From: Peltaster fructicola
Taxonomy: Eukaryota; Ascomycota; Dothideomycetes
DNA: 64,000 bases
Direction of reading: 5' to 3'
Assembly: GCA_001592805.2 (NCBI GenBank)
Contig: CP051143.1
Span: 1,116,001 to 1,180,000, forward strand
Position numbers and translations under genes: made by a program. How positions within the stretch are numbered: position 1 is the first letter of the stretch; each line of letters opens with the position of its first letter. This document shows positions 43,490-53,608 of the stretch, piece by piece. A model generated the notes under the pieces. The model searched no databases, was not told where the DNA came from, and worked only from the letters and a program-made list of their open reading frames with translations.

Positions 43490-44115
43490 TCAACTGAGGT
43501 CCAATTTCCAGAGTCCGTCACCTAGGTAATGGCCATTCTCTATTCCCACGCCCTTTTTCTTCTCCTTCATCTCTTTCGTGCCCATCTTGAGCACACCAAT
43601 CATACAGGCACTATCCTTGCCTTCTGCTTCTACCACCACCACATCACCGGCCTCCAGCTCTTCACCGTCTCTGCCATACTGCTCGCCATTGTCTGCGGCT
43701 CCTGGTAGTCGACCACCAGGACTCGTCAGACCAGGGACCATAAGCGTTGCACCAGAAAGGACAAATCGAATCGCTCCACGGTCAATTCTGATTCGAGGGA
43801 AGCACCAAGGATATCGATGCACGACCTTCAGGTGCGGTATGATGGCGTCGTCCATATGTTGGTAGAATAGAGGCGTGGTTCCAAGACAATACAGGCTGAC
43901 TCTGTCTGGGATCTTGACAAGGTCAAGTTGTTCCTTCTTGGGTAGGATCTCATCGATGTGAGGTTCAAGGAGAGGATATGTCTCGAGTACCTTTGCTCGT
44001 ACAGCTCTTTGTGCCGACGATTTGACCTTTGACTTCGCGCCAGGCGAGAAACTGTAGTGTATGAGTATAACTTCGATGTTGCACGAAGATCGTGTGCTCA
44101 CTCCTTCTTGAACAT
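43490..44115 (-). CDS. TMA20: Translation machinery-associated protein Tma20 (MCT-1 family, PUA domain)
   Basis: Ribosome-binding PUA protein; with Tma22 it removes deacylated tRNA from recycled 40S subunits. Exons 44102-44115 and 43490-44051 give 191 aa. The 14 nt first exon encodes MFKK plus two bases, and a 50 nt intron joins to DFSPGAKSKVKSSAQRAVRA, as in yeast. PUA domain from about 95: RIRIDRGAIRFVLSGATLMV PGLTSPGG and GDVVVVEAEGKDSACMIGVL. Ends in YLGDGLWKLDLS. A Gly-rich insert (ADNGEQYGRDGEELE) is slightly longer than in yeast. Confidence 0.95.
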
Positions 44116-44439
44116 CGTGCTTGGAAGAGAACTCTTCGCAGCGCTACAGTCCGTTGGATGACTCGAAAACGGGCGTATCCTGGCAAATGTCTGGTGGTCG
44201 AGTTGCTAAGTAGTAAATGTCTTCAATGTGTGGTCGATTGTGATGCCTGCTCTTCAGTTGAACAAGCCCCGCTAGAGATGCCACAGAAACTTGACCCCAC
44301 GCGCAGTGTCGGCTGTTGACAATAGACAACAATTATTTTGGAGATCAACTGAAACAATCATCCCTTGCATCAACCTCCCACTAAAGACGACTAGAACGAC
44401 ACAGTCGTAGCCTGCTCGACGAACGAGTGCCATCTCATC
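44116..44439. promoter_or_regulatory. Divergent TMA20/SGT2 promoter region
   Basis: 324 bp between two divergent starts of small cytosolic factors that both work close to ribosomes or nascent proteins. No specific site called. Confidence 0.4.
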
Positions 44440-45619
44440 ATGGTATAGATGCTGCGCCGACGTGCATTTCCACCACTAACGAGAAACACAGGCAAGCAAG
44501 CAGCGTCTGGCGCTCGCCATCATCGATTTCCTTAACAGCTCACTGAAGGATGGTGCGCTCTCACCGGAAGACAGAGATAGCATTGAGGTTGCGACAAACT
44601 GTATATCTGAGGCCTTCCACGTCGACCCAAGTGATGATGCCGCAATGCGCGATGCTCTCGGCGGGCAGAACCTCCTTTCCATCTACTCGGTCTATGAGAA
44701 GCTCAAGGGCAAATCTGCGCCGAGCTCAGCAGCACCAACAGCAGCCGCACAGGCAGCGCCGTCTGGAGAATCGACTGTGCCGAAACCGGGACAGACAGGT
44801 GGACCAACAGAAGAGAGTGAGAAGCTTAAGGGACAAGGAAACTCAGCCATGCAGAGGAAGGATTACCCTGCAGCCATCGAGCTGTACACAAAGGCGCTTG
44901 AGATCGCACCACTGAACCCCATTTACCTGTCGAACCGAGCAGCAGCATACAGCGCTGGCAACGACCACGAGCTGGCAAAGAACGACGCTGAGCTCGCCGT
45001 TGCTGCAGACCCAAAGTACACGAAGGCATGGTCACGACTCGGCCTTGCATTGTTTGCGCTCGGTGATGCTAAGGGCAGCATGGATGCTTATCAGAAGGGC
45101 ATCGATGCCGAGGGCAATGGCGGCAGCGACGCTATGAAGAAAGGTTTCGAAACAGCAAAGAGACGAGTCGAGGCAGAAGGTGCCATGGACGTTGACGATG
45201 ACGATGCCGATCCGATGACTGCACGATCTGCGCCAGGTGGCCAGCCTGATCTTGGCGGTCTTGGTGGACTCGCCAGCATGCTCGGTGGTGGCGGAGGTGG
45301 TATGCCAGATCTTGGGTCGATCATGCAGAACCCTATGATGCGACAAATGGCGCAGAACTTGATGAGCAACCCTGACATGATGAACAACCTCATGAACAAC
45401 CCACAGCTCAGAGACCTTGCCGGCAGATTTGGTGGTGGCGGTGGTGGAGGAGCTGGAGGAGCTGGTGGAGCAGGTGGTATGCCCAACCTGAGCGAGCTCA
45501 TGAACGATCCTAATATCGCTGATATGTAAGTGTTTGCTCCAAACCCAAACTACGCTGACATATCTGACAGGGCACGAAATTTCATGGGCAGCATGGGAGG
45601 TGCAGGACGAGGAGCATGA
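44440..45619 (+). CDS. SGT2: Small glutamine-rich TPR co-chaperone Sgt2
   Basis: Receives tail-anchored proteins and passes them to the GET pathway. Exons 44440-44442 (the ATG alone), 44492-45525 and 45571-45619 give 361 aa. The first intron starts directly after the start codon (GTATAG...CACAG, branch CACTAAC), so the protein begins M-ASKQRLALAIIDFLNSSL, as in orthologs. N-terminal dimer domain (1-70) that would bind Get4/5; three TPRs (about 105-215, KLKGQGNSAMQRKDYPAAIE, YLSNRAAAYS); and a Met/Asn/Gly-rich C-terminal substrate domain (NPMMRQMAQNLMSNPD). The last intron splits the codon before ARNFMGSMGGAG. The TPR carboxylate clamp would bind the Hsp70 EEVD tail. Confidence 0.95.
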
Positions 45620-45812
45620 TTCGTACATGCCATTGCAGCAGAGTAAAAGGATAATCTCATGCCGAAGATTGACTATTGAAACATGCGATGGAATCGAAAG
45701 CTGACCATATGATGATCGTGATATTGTACAAGAGTGGAGTCCTGAGGTAGATTTCATCTCGACGCCATCGCTTGATGCCCATTGCGCCTTGCAAATGCAC
45801 CAACCCGGAAGC

Positions 45813-47522
45813 CTAGATGTAATCACGTCCACTTTTCTGCATTTCGATCAGTCGCCAGCCTCTTGTCTCCGGGTTGGAGACCTCTTCAGGCAGTCTGGTG
45901 ACACCGATGGCGTATGTGACCTGCTGGACTTTGTCCTCCATACCAGCTGCGAGCTCACCCGACTTCTTGTTACGATAGACGTGCACCTCTTGTGTCCTCG
46001 CCATCAGCACGAAGACCGGTATGTCGCCAGGGTCAAGCATACGCGCCGAAAGGATGTCCACATTTCGAATGTCCAGTATCTTGCCGTCGGACTTCAATCC
46101 TGCTGTGGTGTATTGTTGCATGAGTGCTGAGTAGACCTGGAATTGTGCTGCCGACAGCCAGAGCTTCAGGGTTTCGACATCACCTTTCACGTACGCTTCC
46201 AGTACTTCAGGCAAGATGTACGTTCGCATATCGTTGAGGAAGGGCTCCAGTTGAAAGCTTGGATCCATCTCTCGGAACTTCTTAATCACTGTTGCCGTCT
46301 CGTTCTCGGCGAAGAAGCCAGCCACTCTGTCGCTGATACCTCTAGCTGTGCTGATGAATGGATTCTCGCTCTCTTGGTAAGCACTCTTCATGCCAAACCA
46401 TCGCTGCATGATCGGCGAAGAATCCCTGAAATTACGCCACGACTCTTTCCAGGCGGCGTCTTTGTGTAGAGTAACGTTGGTACCTGCCTCTGGGTCCTCT
46501 TCGAAGACTTCTCCCGGCTTTGGGGCATTGGGGTTCTGCGCGGCATGTCTGGCCTCGCGCTCTTCTCGTCGTCGTCTTCGCTCTTCCTTCTCTGTCCATC
46601 CACCATAACGTTGTGAAGCTCCATCGTCAATTGTCTCCTTTACGCTCTTGTACGCTTCTGTCTGTCGCACTGGACGGGTGACCTGCTCGAGGCCAGATCC
46701 CACAGCGGCTGCACCGTGACGCAGACCACGCACAACAGGCGTCTCCCATGTCCACGCAGCACCTTTTCCTATAGCACCAGCAGTACCCATGATCACCTTT
46801 CCACTAGCACTCGTGACGCCCTCAGCAGTCTTGCTGTACGCAGATCGTGCTGCTTGGACGTTGGGATTCTGTGTGAAGTCGTGTATACTGCCCGACAATT
46901 CTTTTGTGCTCTGATTCCACTCCTTGCTGGCTTTGAACTCCCGGCCGAGAGTCTCAGTGAATACTTGCCATGGTGTCTTGTCTCCATGTGGACGTTCTGG
47001 AGCTTCTTCACCCTTCTTCTCCTTAGCCTCGCCGCCCTCTTCGCCAGCATCTTCACCTTCCGCCTTCTGCTTCTGCTTCTTCTCGTATGCTCTGTACTGT
47101 GCTTCGCCCTCTGCCTTTGCTTTGGCGAAAGCTGCTTCTGCCTCAGAAGCTGTGTCCGGCTCTGGCGTTGCAGTCTTGGCAGGCTCTGCCTTTGGTGTTT
47201 CTGCTGCTGGCGCTGGTTGACCTGCTTCGGCACGCCGTTGTCTCTGTCGCTCTTCTCGAAGCTCCTTGAAGCTTACATTTCGTGTGGTGATGGCATTATT
47301 ATACAAAGTTGAGGGTAAGAAGTGAGATCGAAGTGGAAGTAATGTTGAAGATGCGATGAGATGTGAAGTATCTCGTCGCGTCGCTGCTTCACTGTACTGT
47401 CGTAGATGAAGAAGTTCTATCCGCCTGTAGGCGGCCGTCCTGCCATATGAGCTTGCCCGTACTGAAGGGCTCAGAGCGCCTCCTGCTCGAGTTGAGAGGA
47501 TGCGAAGCTGTGTTGTGCTCAT
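45813..47522 (-). CDS. TIM44: Mitochondrial import motor scaffold Tim44
   Basis: Peripheral inner-membrane protein that anchors mitochondrial Hsp70 at the TIM23 channel. 569 aa, one exon, from ATG 47522. Positively charged presequence (TQLRILSTRAGG, SSYGRTAAYRRIELLHLRQY). A Lys/Glu-rich helical section (VSFKELREERQRQRRAEAG) and the conserved TPWQVFTETLGREFKASKEW follow, then the C-terminal Tim44 domain (SAYQESENPFISTARGISDR, MDPSFQLEPFLNDMRTYILP, FVLMARTQEVHVYRNKKSG). The acidic/Lys insert around 120-190 is low complexity. Shares a 238 bp promoter region with the uS11m gene, also mitochondrial. Confidence 0.95.
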   Translation of the reverse strand: MSTTQLRILSTRAGGALSPSVRASSYGRTAAYRRIELLHLRQYSEAATRRDTSHLIASSTLLPLRSHFLPSTLYNNAITTRNVSFKELREERQRQRRAEAGQPAPAAETPKAEPAKTATPEPDTASEAEAAFAKAKAEGEAQYRAYEKKQKQKAEGEDAGEEGGEAKEKKGEEAPERPHGDKTPWQVFTETLGREFKASKEWNQSTKELSGSIHDFTQNPNVQAARSAYSKTAEGVTSASGKVIMGTAGAIGKGAAWTWETPVVRGLRHGAAAVGSGLEQVTRPVRQTEAYKSVKETIDDGASQRYGGWTEKEERRRRREEREARHAAQNPNAPKPGEVFEEDPEAGTNVTLHKDAAWKESWRNFRDSSPIMQRWFGMKSAYQESENPFISTARGISDRVAGFFAENETATVIKKFREMDPSFQLEPFLNDMRTYILPEVLEAYVKGDVETLKLWLSAAQFQVYSALMQQYTTAGLKSDGKILDIRNVDILSARMLDPGDIPVFVLMARTQEVHVYRNKKSGELAAGMEDKVQQVTYAIGVTRLPEEVSNPETRGWRLIEMQKSGRDYI

Positions 47523-47760
47523 GCTATTGTTGTGGATGCAACGAGCCCTTGTAATGTAGATGAAGAACACACGATGAGCATGTGCGATCCTTTCCGGATG
47601 GTGTCGCCTCTGCTTCGGTCAACTGATCTCGAGAAACCCTTAGAACTTTGAATGAATGCATCGGAAGATTCCTCGCGTAGCGCTTGGCATTGCCGAATCG
47701 GCCGCAGTGCATGCACCTGGCCTACCTTGTCAAGCAGACAACATTGACACAAGGACAACA
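47523..47760. promoter_or_regulatory. Bidirectional TIM44/uS11m promoter region
   Basis: 238 bp separate the two start codons. Both products act in mitochondria, so one shared control region could adjust import and mitoribosome supply together. No factor site is identified. Confidence 0.45.
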
Positions 47761-48501
47761 ATGTCGAGCGCTAGGACACTCAGCTCCAAATCTGTCTGCA
47801 CGGCATGTCGACACCATTTGCAGCTGTCGCGGCGGAGCTTCACAACTGCGCCTGTACTGCGAGCCGATGAAAAGGATCCGTTCGCTGCGTTATTAGCTGC
47901 AAGCACACCATCAACACGACGGCCACAGCCTACTTCAAGAGTCACTCCTGAAGCACCCCAGTCGCCTGTAATGGCTGCCCTAGATGATGCTCAGGATGCC
48001 ACGGCATTATGGACTAGCACTGCATCTGACAACCTCAACGCGCGAAACATATCACAAGAAGCTCACAGGTTAAACGTCTACTGCACGAAGCACAACACAC
48101 ATATCACACTCGTCCAGCCGTCGAAGAGTGCAGCACAAACGATCAGTTCCTCGGTCAGCAGCACGAGTTCCTCAGCAGCGGCCAAGAACAAAGTGGTGGA
48201 CGTACTGCTCTCGTTAAGCACAGGCAATATTGGCTTCCGGAAAGGTGGCAGAGGGAGTTACGATGCGGCATATCAGTTGGGAGCATTTGCAATGAAGCAA
48301 ATTCAAGAAAAGGGCATGCTTCAAGATGTGAGGAAGCTGGAAGTTGTGCTACGAGGATTCGGTGCTGGCCGTGAAGCCATACAAAAGATACTCCTCGGTA
48401 CAGAGGGACGATTACTTCGAAGGAGGATAACCGCCGTGATGGATGCTACGCGGCTGAAGTTTGGAGGAGACAGAAGTCCTAATCCTAGACGTCTAGGTTA
48501 G
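47761..48501 (+). CDS. Mitochondrial small ribosomal subunit protein uS11m (Mrps18)
   Basis: 246 aa, one exon. Mitochondrial-type N-terminus (MSSARTLSSKSVCTACRHH, RRSFTTAPVLRADEKDPFAA). A uS11 domain lies in the last ~150 residues: YCTKHNTHITLVQP, STGNIGFRKGGRGSYDAAYQ, LEVVLRGFGAGREAIQKILL and the closing LKFGGDRSPNPRRLG. The region 165-185 is Ser-rich, replacing a tighter loop in bacterial S11. Start at ATG 47761 gives the expected targeting leader. Named uS11m by structure; MRPS18 is the yeast name. Confidence 0.94.
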   Translation: MSSARTLSSKSVCTACRHHLQLSRRSFTTAPVLRADEKDPFAALLAASTPSTRRPQPTSRVTPEAPQSPVMAALDDAQDATALWTSTASDNLNARNISQEAHRLNVYCTKHNTHITLVQPSKSAAQTISSSVSSTSSSAAAKNKVVDVLLSLSTGNIGFRKGGRGSYDAAYQLGAFAMKQIQEKGMLQDVRKLEVVLRGFGAGREAIQKILLGTEGRLLRRRITAVMDATRLKFGGDRSPNPRRLG

Positions 48502-48613
48502 AGCGCATATCATGACACTCCCGAGGAGAGCATCGATATTCCACACACATTCATGCACAGCCATATGGGCTACGATTGCTGCGTACCATGTATCAAGAGC
48601 AGGACACCTGTAA

Positions 48614-49267
48614 TTATAACTTTGTTCTTGACTTTGTGTCAGGATTATGCTGCTCAAACTCAGCAAGCACTTTCCTAAGCTCTACTCGGATGCTTTCTGC
48701 CATTGCGGCGCCCTCTTCATCATCTAAGTCTTCGCGCTGACCGCGACCAAACATCCTCCAACTCTTCAGAGCACCGACATCCACCTTGCCAAGTCTACCT
48801 TCTCTTTCTAAGCGTCCTTCCTGGTATCTGGGTATGAAATGGAAGTGTACGTGCATTACCACCTGTGCAGCTCTATGTCCGTTGTTTTGTACAATGTTCC
48901 AGTCCTCTACTTCCGTCGCTGCTGCCAATGCTCGTGAAATCAACGGAATGTATTCGCCCATCTTTTGTGCTGTGATCCGTGCTTCGTCTGCCTCTCGCGC
49001 TGCTGACCATGTTGAGGAGCTTGCAGGTCTGTACATCGAGGATGTCTTCTCATGATGCGTCCTTGGGATGAGCAGCAGATGCCCCGGCGATATGGGCATG
49101 ATGTCGAGAAACGCTAGAACATAGGGTGTGGACAAGACTAGATGGCATTGTGGTGATATCTTGTCTGGGTCTGGCTTCGAGGGCACTTGAGCAGCTTCTG
49201 GTGGGTATGTCTGTGCGATCTTGCAGAACGGACAATCAACCGGGTATTGGTCATCGATCGAAGACAT
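48614..49267 (-). CDS. HIT-family nucleotide hydrolase
   Basis: 217 aa, single exon. Histidine-triad motif HVHFHFIPR near residue 143; upstream CPFCKIA (near 14) and LAFLDIMPISPGHLLLIPRT complete the HIT fold, and NIVQNNGHRAAQVVMHVH is typical of the Hint/Fhit superfamily. Such proteins cleave AMP- or diadenosine-type nucleotides. The C-terminal extension (WRMFGRGQREDLDDEEGAAM) is fungal-specific. The insertion STWSAAREADEARITAQK widens the gap between the strands. Substrate not predictable. Divergent from the VRL1-type gene, and convergent with uS11m. Confidence 0.92.
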   Translation of the reverse strand: MSSIDDQYPVDCPFCKIAQTYPPEAAQVPSKPDPDKISPQCHLVLSTPYVLAFLDIMPISPGHLLLIPRTHHEKTSSMYRPASSSTWSAAREADEARITAQKMGEYIPLISRALAAATEVEDWNIVQNNGHRAAQVVMHVHFHFIPRYQEGRLEREGRLGKVDVGALKSWRMFGRGQREDLDDEEGAAMAESIRVELRKVLAEFEQHNPDTKSRTKL

Positions 49268-49578
49268 TATGCATTGGTATTGTCGTTGATGTCAACGCAA
49301 TGGGAAAGATGTGCACGCATGCACTCGTGACGCGGCCCGTGCCTTAAATCTATAATGGAAGCCTGTTTTGGACTCTGTGCAGCATTGTCATGTGAACGAC
49401 CATCGACCACGTCTTCACCACTGCCAACAGCCACTCATTCCTTTGTCAGAGCCTGCAGCGTTGGGAGATGCCCACTGTACTCGATCACCAAGCTTCTATC
49501 ATCCAACAGCATCACCCTATCCTTCTCGACAGGCACTGACGACCATCATCCCAAATGATACAATACACTACACCCTGA
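49268..49578. promoter_or_regulatory. Divergent HIT/VRL1-type promoter region
   Basis: 311 bp, including a C/A/T-rich leader before 49579. No specific element called. Confidence 0.4.
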
Positions 49579-52500
49579 ATGCCGCCATTCAATCCTTTCC
49601 TTCGTGCCCTTTTTCGCAGCAACCTCCCAGCTCAATGTCAGCCGATCGCAGAGTACATCCTCCTCGTACCAACGACAGAGATACTACTATTTTCAAAGGA
49701 CTCGGACACGAATTCTCCATACCATGAATGTTGCCAAACAGAGGACTTCCTAGCCTGTCATGTACTGCACGCACACCCGCTCCCAACGGGCGACACGAGC
49801 CATGCTGGCGGTAGTGTAAGAGAGACCAAGACGAAGCCAAAGCAGTATGCAACAGTCAATGGCAAGTCAGTCATTGTCAAGGACAACTTCATATACAGCA
49901 ACAAGGGGTTTAGGACGTTGAATCAGGCCCAAATCCTGCAAGATGCAATATTCTATCCAGACGCATTGGATGGCCAACAATGGCTGATATACTATATCTC
50001 TCGCCCGCTGGTCGGCTCATTCAAAGCTACGCCCATCATCCCGGCCATCCTTAGCGATGAACCAAGCCGAGAGCGTAGAGTGGTCTTGGCCGAGGCGACA
50101 GCAGAGGTTGCAGGAATCCCACCTAGTCCCTCGCCTCGAAAGAAGGAGATCAAGAACTTTAGTGAGCTTTTGTCACACTTCCCAATGATCTCGAGGCAGA
50201 TGCAGAATGGACTGGAGGATGCACTACGCAGTTTTATCGCTGCCAACGATAAGGTTATCGTCAAGCAGCAATCACGAAGGTCATCAGTCAGCTCCCAGCG
50301 TTCTGGCGTATCAATCTCAGAGTCGATCTCGTCCATCAAGTCATCGCTATCTGGCAGCACTACGATTCATCCCACAGCGCTCGAGCTAGAACCCGATGAG
50401 GAGCGTATGCGGGTGGGACTCGAGAGCACGGTCAATACGGCTATCGAGCTGTTCCAGTCTGTTGACAAGACTCAGCTCTCGCTACTAGGAGCGAACACTA
50501 AGCTGACCGGACCCATGGTGGAGCGCATGATCGAACGTTATGTCATGGAGCAACTGCACGATCAGACGGTTTTTGCAAGAATTTGTGCCTTCCGCCGATC
50601 CGAGGACGCAGATCTCGAGAGTAAGCTACGCAGAATGTGTGACATCGACATAGCACAAGTTGGCATACCCTTTGACGATGGTATGCGAGGCAAGCGAGCC
50701 TTGGCAAGTCGTTTGAAGAAGGGCATTGATGCTTTCGTCAAGATGGGCACTAGCAGCAGTCCTCAAGAGATGCTAGAGATTCTGTTGGCAACTCAGAAGG
50801 CCATCACCATTGGTAGTGATGAGGCATCAGAGAAGCTTCCATTGATTAACGCCGATATACTCGTTTCCATGCTGCTCATTGTGGTCATCCGCAGCAATGT
50901 TCGGCATCTCCATTCGCGACTGCTATACATGCGATACTTCATCTTCATCGACGAGGTCGACACAGGCGAGCAAGGCTATGCACTAGCCACACTGGAAGCA
51001 GTTTTGATGCATCTCTCGTCAGATGCCAAGGCGTTACGCCGAGCCAGTACGCGGAATCGGGCACTCTGGCAGGCCACCAAGGAAGGCGATGTCAAGACGC
51101 TCAAGACTATCATGGACGTCAAGCTGTCGTCGATGCCTGAAGACACAGAATCGTCTGATGGTACTGAAGCTCCAAGGCCAATGTTCGAGTTCGACGTGTC
51201 GAATGGCAATCTTGGTGTGCCCAGTGGATCACTCGACCATGTGTTCCCGTTCCAGAAACCGCCAACTCCCTCCCGAGCCTCTTGTAGGGAAGTCAAGAGG
51301 AAGAAACGAGTATCATTGGCGCCTCGCAGTCAATCACAATCTTCGTTTCGTTCTTCGCCAGCGCACTCTCGCACGATGAGTATGGACTCGAACACAGCAT
51401 CCGTGACAGATGACGTGTCAGTCGACAAGCTGGCACAAACACAAGATTCCGAGGGCAACTCAATTCTCATGATGGCCGTGGAGATGAAACAGTTGGTATC
51501 TCTTCAATTCCTACTATCACAAACCACACACCTCGACCTCGACTTTGTCTTGGGCGATACAAACGATGAGCACACTACATTGTTATCAGCAGCCGTGCAG
51601 TCCGGTGATATGAGACTGACAGACGAGCTTATCTACCACATCGAAGAACTCGCAACGACTCAACAGATCGAAGACTATCTTGCAATCCAGGACACGAACG
51701 GACGATGTGTAGCACACTACTTGTTTACGCAACCACACCTGATAGCGCACTTTGGCGGCAGACTACCATGGCGGTTGAAGGACAAGAATGGCCAAACACC
51801 ACTCTTCGCTCTTTGTCGAAGCTACGACAACGATCAGTACAAGTCTATGGTACAAACTGCTCTACGACTCACTACGGAGCAGCAAGGTGACGGGCAGCCA
51901 CTTCACTTGGACGATCACATTGATGCGAAAGGCAATACTCTCTTGCATATTGTCCACGAACCCAGGATCGTGTCGAGACTGCTACGCTATTGTGATAGCG
52001 ATGTCAATGCCGCCAATGACAAGAAGTTCACGCCAATCATGGTCGCTAGCAAGTACGGCAAGATTGATCTGGTGCGTGTCTTGTACGGCGACCCTCGAGC
52101 AGATATCACGCTTCGTGAGTACAGAGGACTCTCAGCATTAGAGCTGGCCAAGGATGACGATGTTAGGAACCAGATAGATGATCTGGTGCTCCTATCGTCA
52201 AACAACCGCAAGAACGACAGGACGACAACTATCGTCCGGAGCTTCTTCGTCGAGGATAGCACAGTAAGACTCGTGGTCAAGAGTGGTGCGCACAATCCTG
52301 ACGGCAGTGTTACGATATCCACCTGCAGGAGGAGTTTGGCCGACTTTGAGAACCTTGCGAGCTGGCTCAACACAGAATGCCCAGCGTCCTGGTTGCCATC
52401 CAATTTCAATCTACCCTCACCTTTCGCCATACCAGCAAGACCTAGTCGAGCTGTCCTTCGGGACACACAGCTCAGACTGAATGCCTTCTTTCAGGCACTG

Positions 52501-53313
52501 CTCACGCATACGACATTCGCAACGCATGAGATGGTCTGGGAGTTCTTCTTGATGCCCGAGCTGGACGCGCCAATGCTGTCTGAGCGAAGTAGACGCAAGG
52601 CTGAAGCAAGAGTTGACAATCTGCATGAAGACTACGAACCAGTCACTGACACCACAGAGATCGAGAACTTCGTCGGTTCTGCCAAAGAGCAGATACGTAA
52701 GCTCTCTCAGGCAACGCGAAAGGTTATCCGCGCTATCAATCAGCAGCGAATGCGTCACAACGACTTCTCGGAAGCTACATTGCTCACTGCATCGGCTGTA
52801 GGAACGTTACTATTCGTGCCACAGACACATCTGCACGCACTCGAACGCTATGCGAAGCTGACAGCACCGACTGATGCGGCGCCGCTGAATGCGATCTACT
52901 ACACATTTCGATGTACCCTGACCTCGGCACTGGCAATACAGAACTCACTGAACAGACCAGCATTGCTGATCGGTAGCATGGCGCAATCTGAACGAGCGAT
53001 TTCTCGTACGAAAAATAGCCTATCCCGAGCAAACCGCTGGACGCCGAACATTGCACTGTTTGACGACACGAAACGAGCTGTGGCCGCAGATGCTTGGCAG
53101 AAGGAAGCAAAGGCACGACGAGAGCTTGAGACTCTGGGCTGCGAACTGAGATACACAATGGTCACTGTCGCGAGTGAGCTGGCAGGGTGGCAGGAGCAGC
53201 GAGCCATTGATGGCCGAAAGGTGCTGAGAAACTTTGCACAAGCGATGGTCGTCAAAGAACGAGCCAAGCTGGAAGGAATGAGGAGAGCCCTTAGACAGGT
53301 CCAAAAGGTCTGA
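49579..53313 (+). CDS. VRL1: VPS9-ankyrin-PX protein, Vrl1/VARP-like endosomal regulator
   Basis: 1244 aa, one exon. Order: N-terminal conserved segment (NPFLRALFRSNLPAQCQPIA, WLIYYISRPLVGSFKATPI); VPS9 Rab5-GEF domain (about 330-480, with LINADILVSMLLIVVIRSN and TGEQGYALATLEAVLM); ankyrin repeats (about 625-870, SILMMAVEMKQLVSLQFLLS, KFTPIMVASKYGKIDLVRVL); PX domain (about 880-1000, RRSLADFENLASWLNTECP with a Pro-rich turn); and a helical C-terminus of ~240 residues that could form a BAR-like dimer. Yeast Vrl1 has this layout and works with Vin1 in the VINE complex on endosomes. The reference yeast strain carries a broken copy. Here the frame is whole. Confidence 0.9.
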   Translation: MPPFNPFLRALFRSNLPAQCQPIAEYILLVPTTEILLFSKDSDTNSPYHECCQTEDFLACHVLHAHPLPTGDTSHAGGSVRETKTKPKQYATVNGKSVIVKDNFIYSNKGFRTLNQAQILQDAIFYPDALDGQQWLIYYISRPLVGSFKATPIIPAILSDEPSRERRVVLAEATAEVAGIPPSPSPRKKEIKNFSELLSHFPMISRQMQNGLEDALRSFIAANDKVIVKQQSRRSSVSSQRSGVSISESISSIKSSLSGSTTIHPTALELEPDEERMRVGLESTVNTAIELFQSVDKTQLSLLGANTKLTGPMVERMIERYVMEQLHDQTVFARICAFRRSEDADLESKLRRMCDIDIAQVGIPFDDGMRGKRALASRLKKGIDAFVKMGTSSSPQEMLEILLATQKAITIGSDEASEKLPLINADILVSMLLIVVIRSNVRHLHSRLLYMRYFIFIDEVDTGEQGYALATLEAVLMHLSSDAKALRRASTRNRALWQATKEGDVKTLKTIMDVKLSSMPEDTESSDGTEAPRPMFEFDVSNGNLGVPSGSLDHVFPFQKPPTPSRASCREVKRKKRVSLAPRSQSQSSFRSSPAHSRTMSMDSNTASVTDDVSVDKLAQTQDSEGNSILMMAVEMKQLVSLQFLLSQTTHLDLDFVLGDTNDEHTTLLSAAVQSGDMRLTDELIYHIEELATTQQIEDYLAIQDTNGRCVAHYLFTQPHLIAHFGGRLPWRLKDKNGQTPLFALCRSYDNDQYKSMVQTALRLTTEQQGDGQPLHLDDHIDAKGNTLLHIVHEPRIVSRLLRYCDSDVNAANDKKFTPIMVASKYGKIDLVRVLYGDPRADITLREYRGLSALELAKDDDVRNQIDDLVLLSSNNRKNDRTTTIVRSFFVEDSTVRLVVKSGAHNPDGSVTISTCRRSLADFENLASWLNTECPASWLPSNFNLPSPFAIPARPSRAVLRDTQLRLNAFFQALLTHTTFATHEMVWEFFLMPELDAPMLSERSRRKAEARVDNLHEDYEPVTDTTEIENFVGSAKEQIRKLSQATRKVIRAINQQRMRHNDFSEATLLTASAVGTLLFVPQTHLHALERYAKLTAPTDAAPLNAIYYTFRCTLTSALAIQNSLNRPALLIGSMAQSERAISRTKNSLSRANRWTPNIALFDDTKRAVAADAWQKEAKARRELETLGCELRYTMVTVASELAGWQEQRAIDGRKVLRNFAQAMVVKERAKLEGMRRALRQVQKV

Positions 53314-53608
53314 TAGACCGCTGACATATATGATACCCATTTGATTATGCTCCGTGTAGTCATGCATCTGTGCCGTTCAATCCGTCCGCGTCAGATTGTG
53401 CACCTCATCCAAACCATACATGTCCATCCTGTTCATGAAGAAACAACCGTTGGCCAGTGCTGTTTGCTGCTCTTGTGAAAGCCGAAAGTATGCTCGTCGA
53501 TCTGTTACACAACGCGTAAGCACGAGGTAGTGATCGTGACGAAGGTACACGCAAGACGTATTGTGCTCGCTGCTGACAATCGATGCGATAGCTGGAGATG
53601 AGATATCC

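Noticed and set aside
43237-43521. 94-codon minus frame overlapping the end of TMA20
   Set aside because: Overlaps the TMA20 coding end in a different frame, and starts in conserved TMA20 sequence.
46716-47312. 198-codon plus-strand frame rich in Leu/Cys/Ser
   Set aside because: Antisense of the Lys/Glu/Ala-rich part of TIM44, which always gives Leu/Ser/Phe-rich reverse frames; not a membrane protein.
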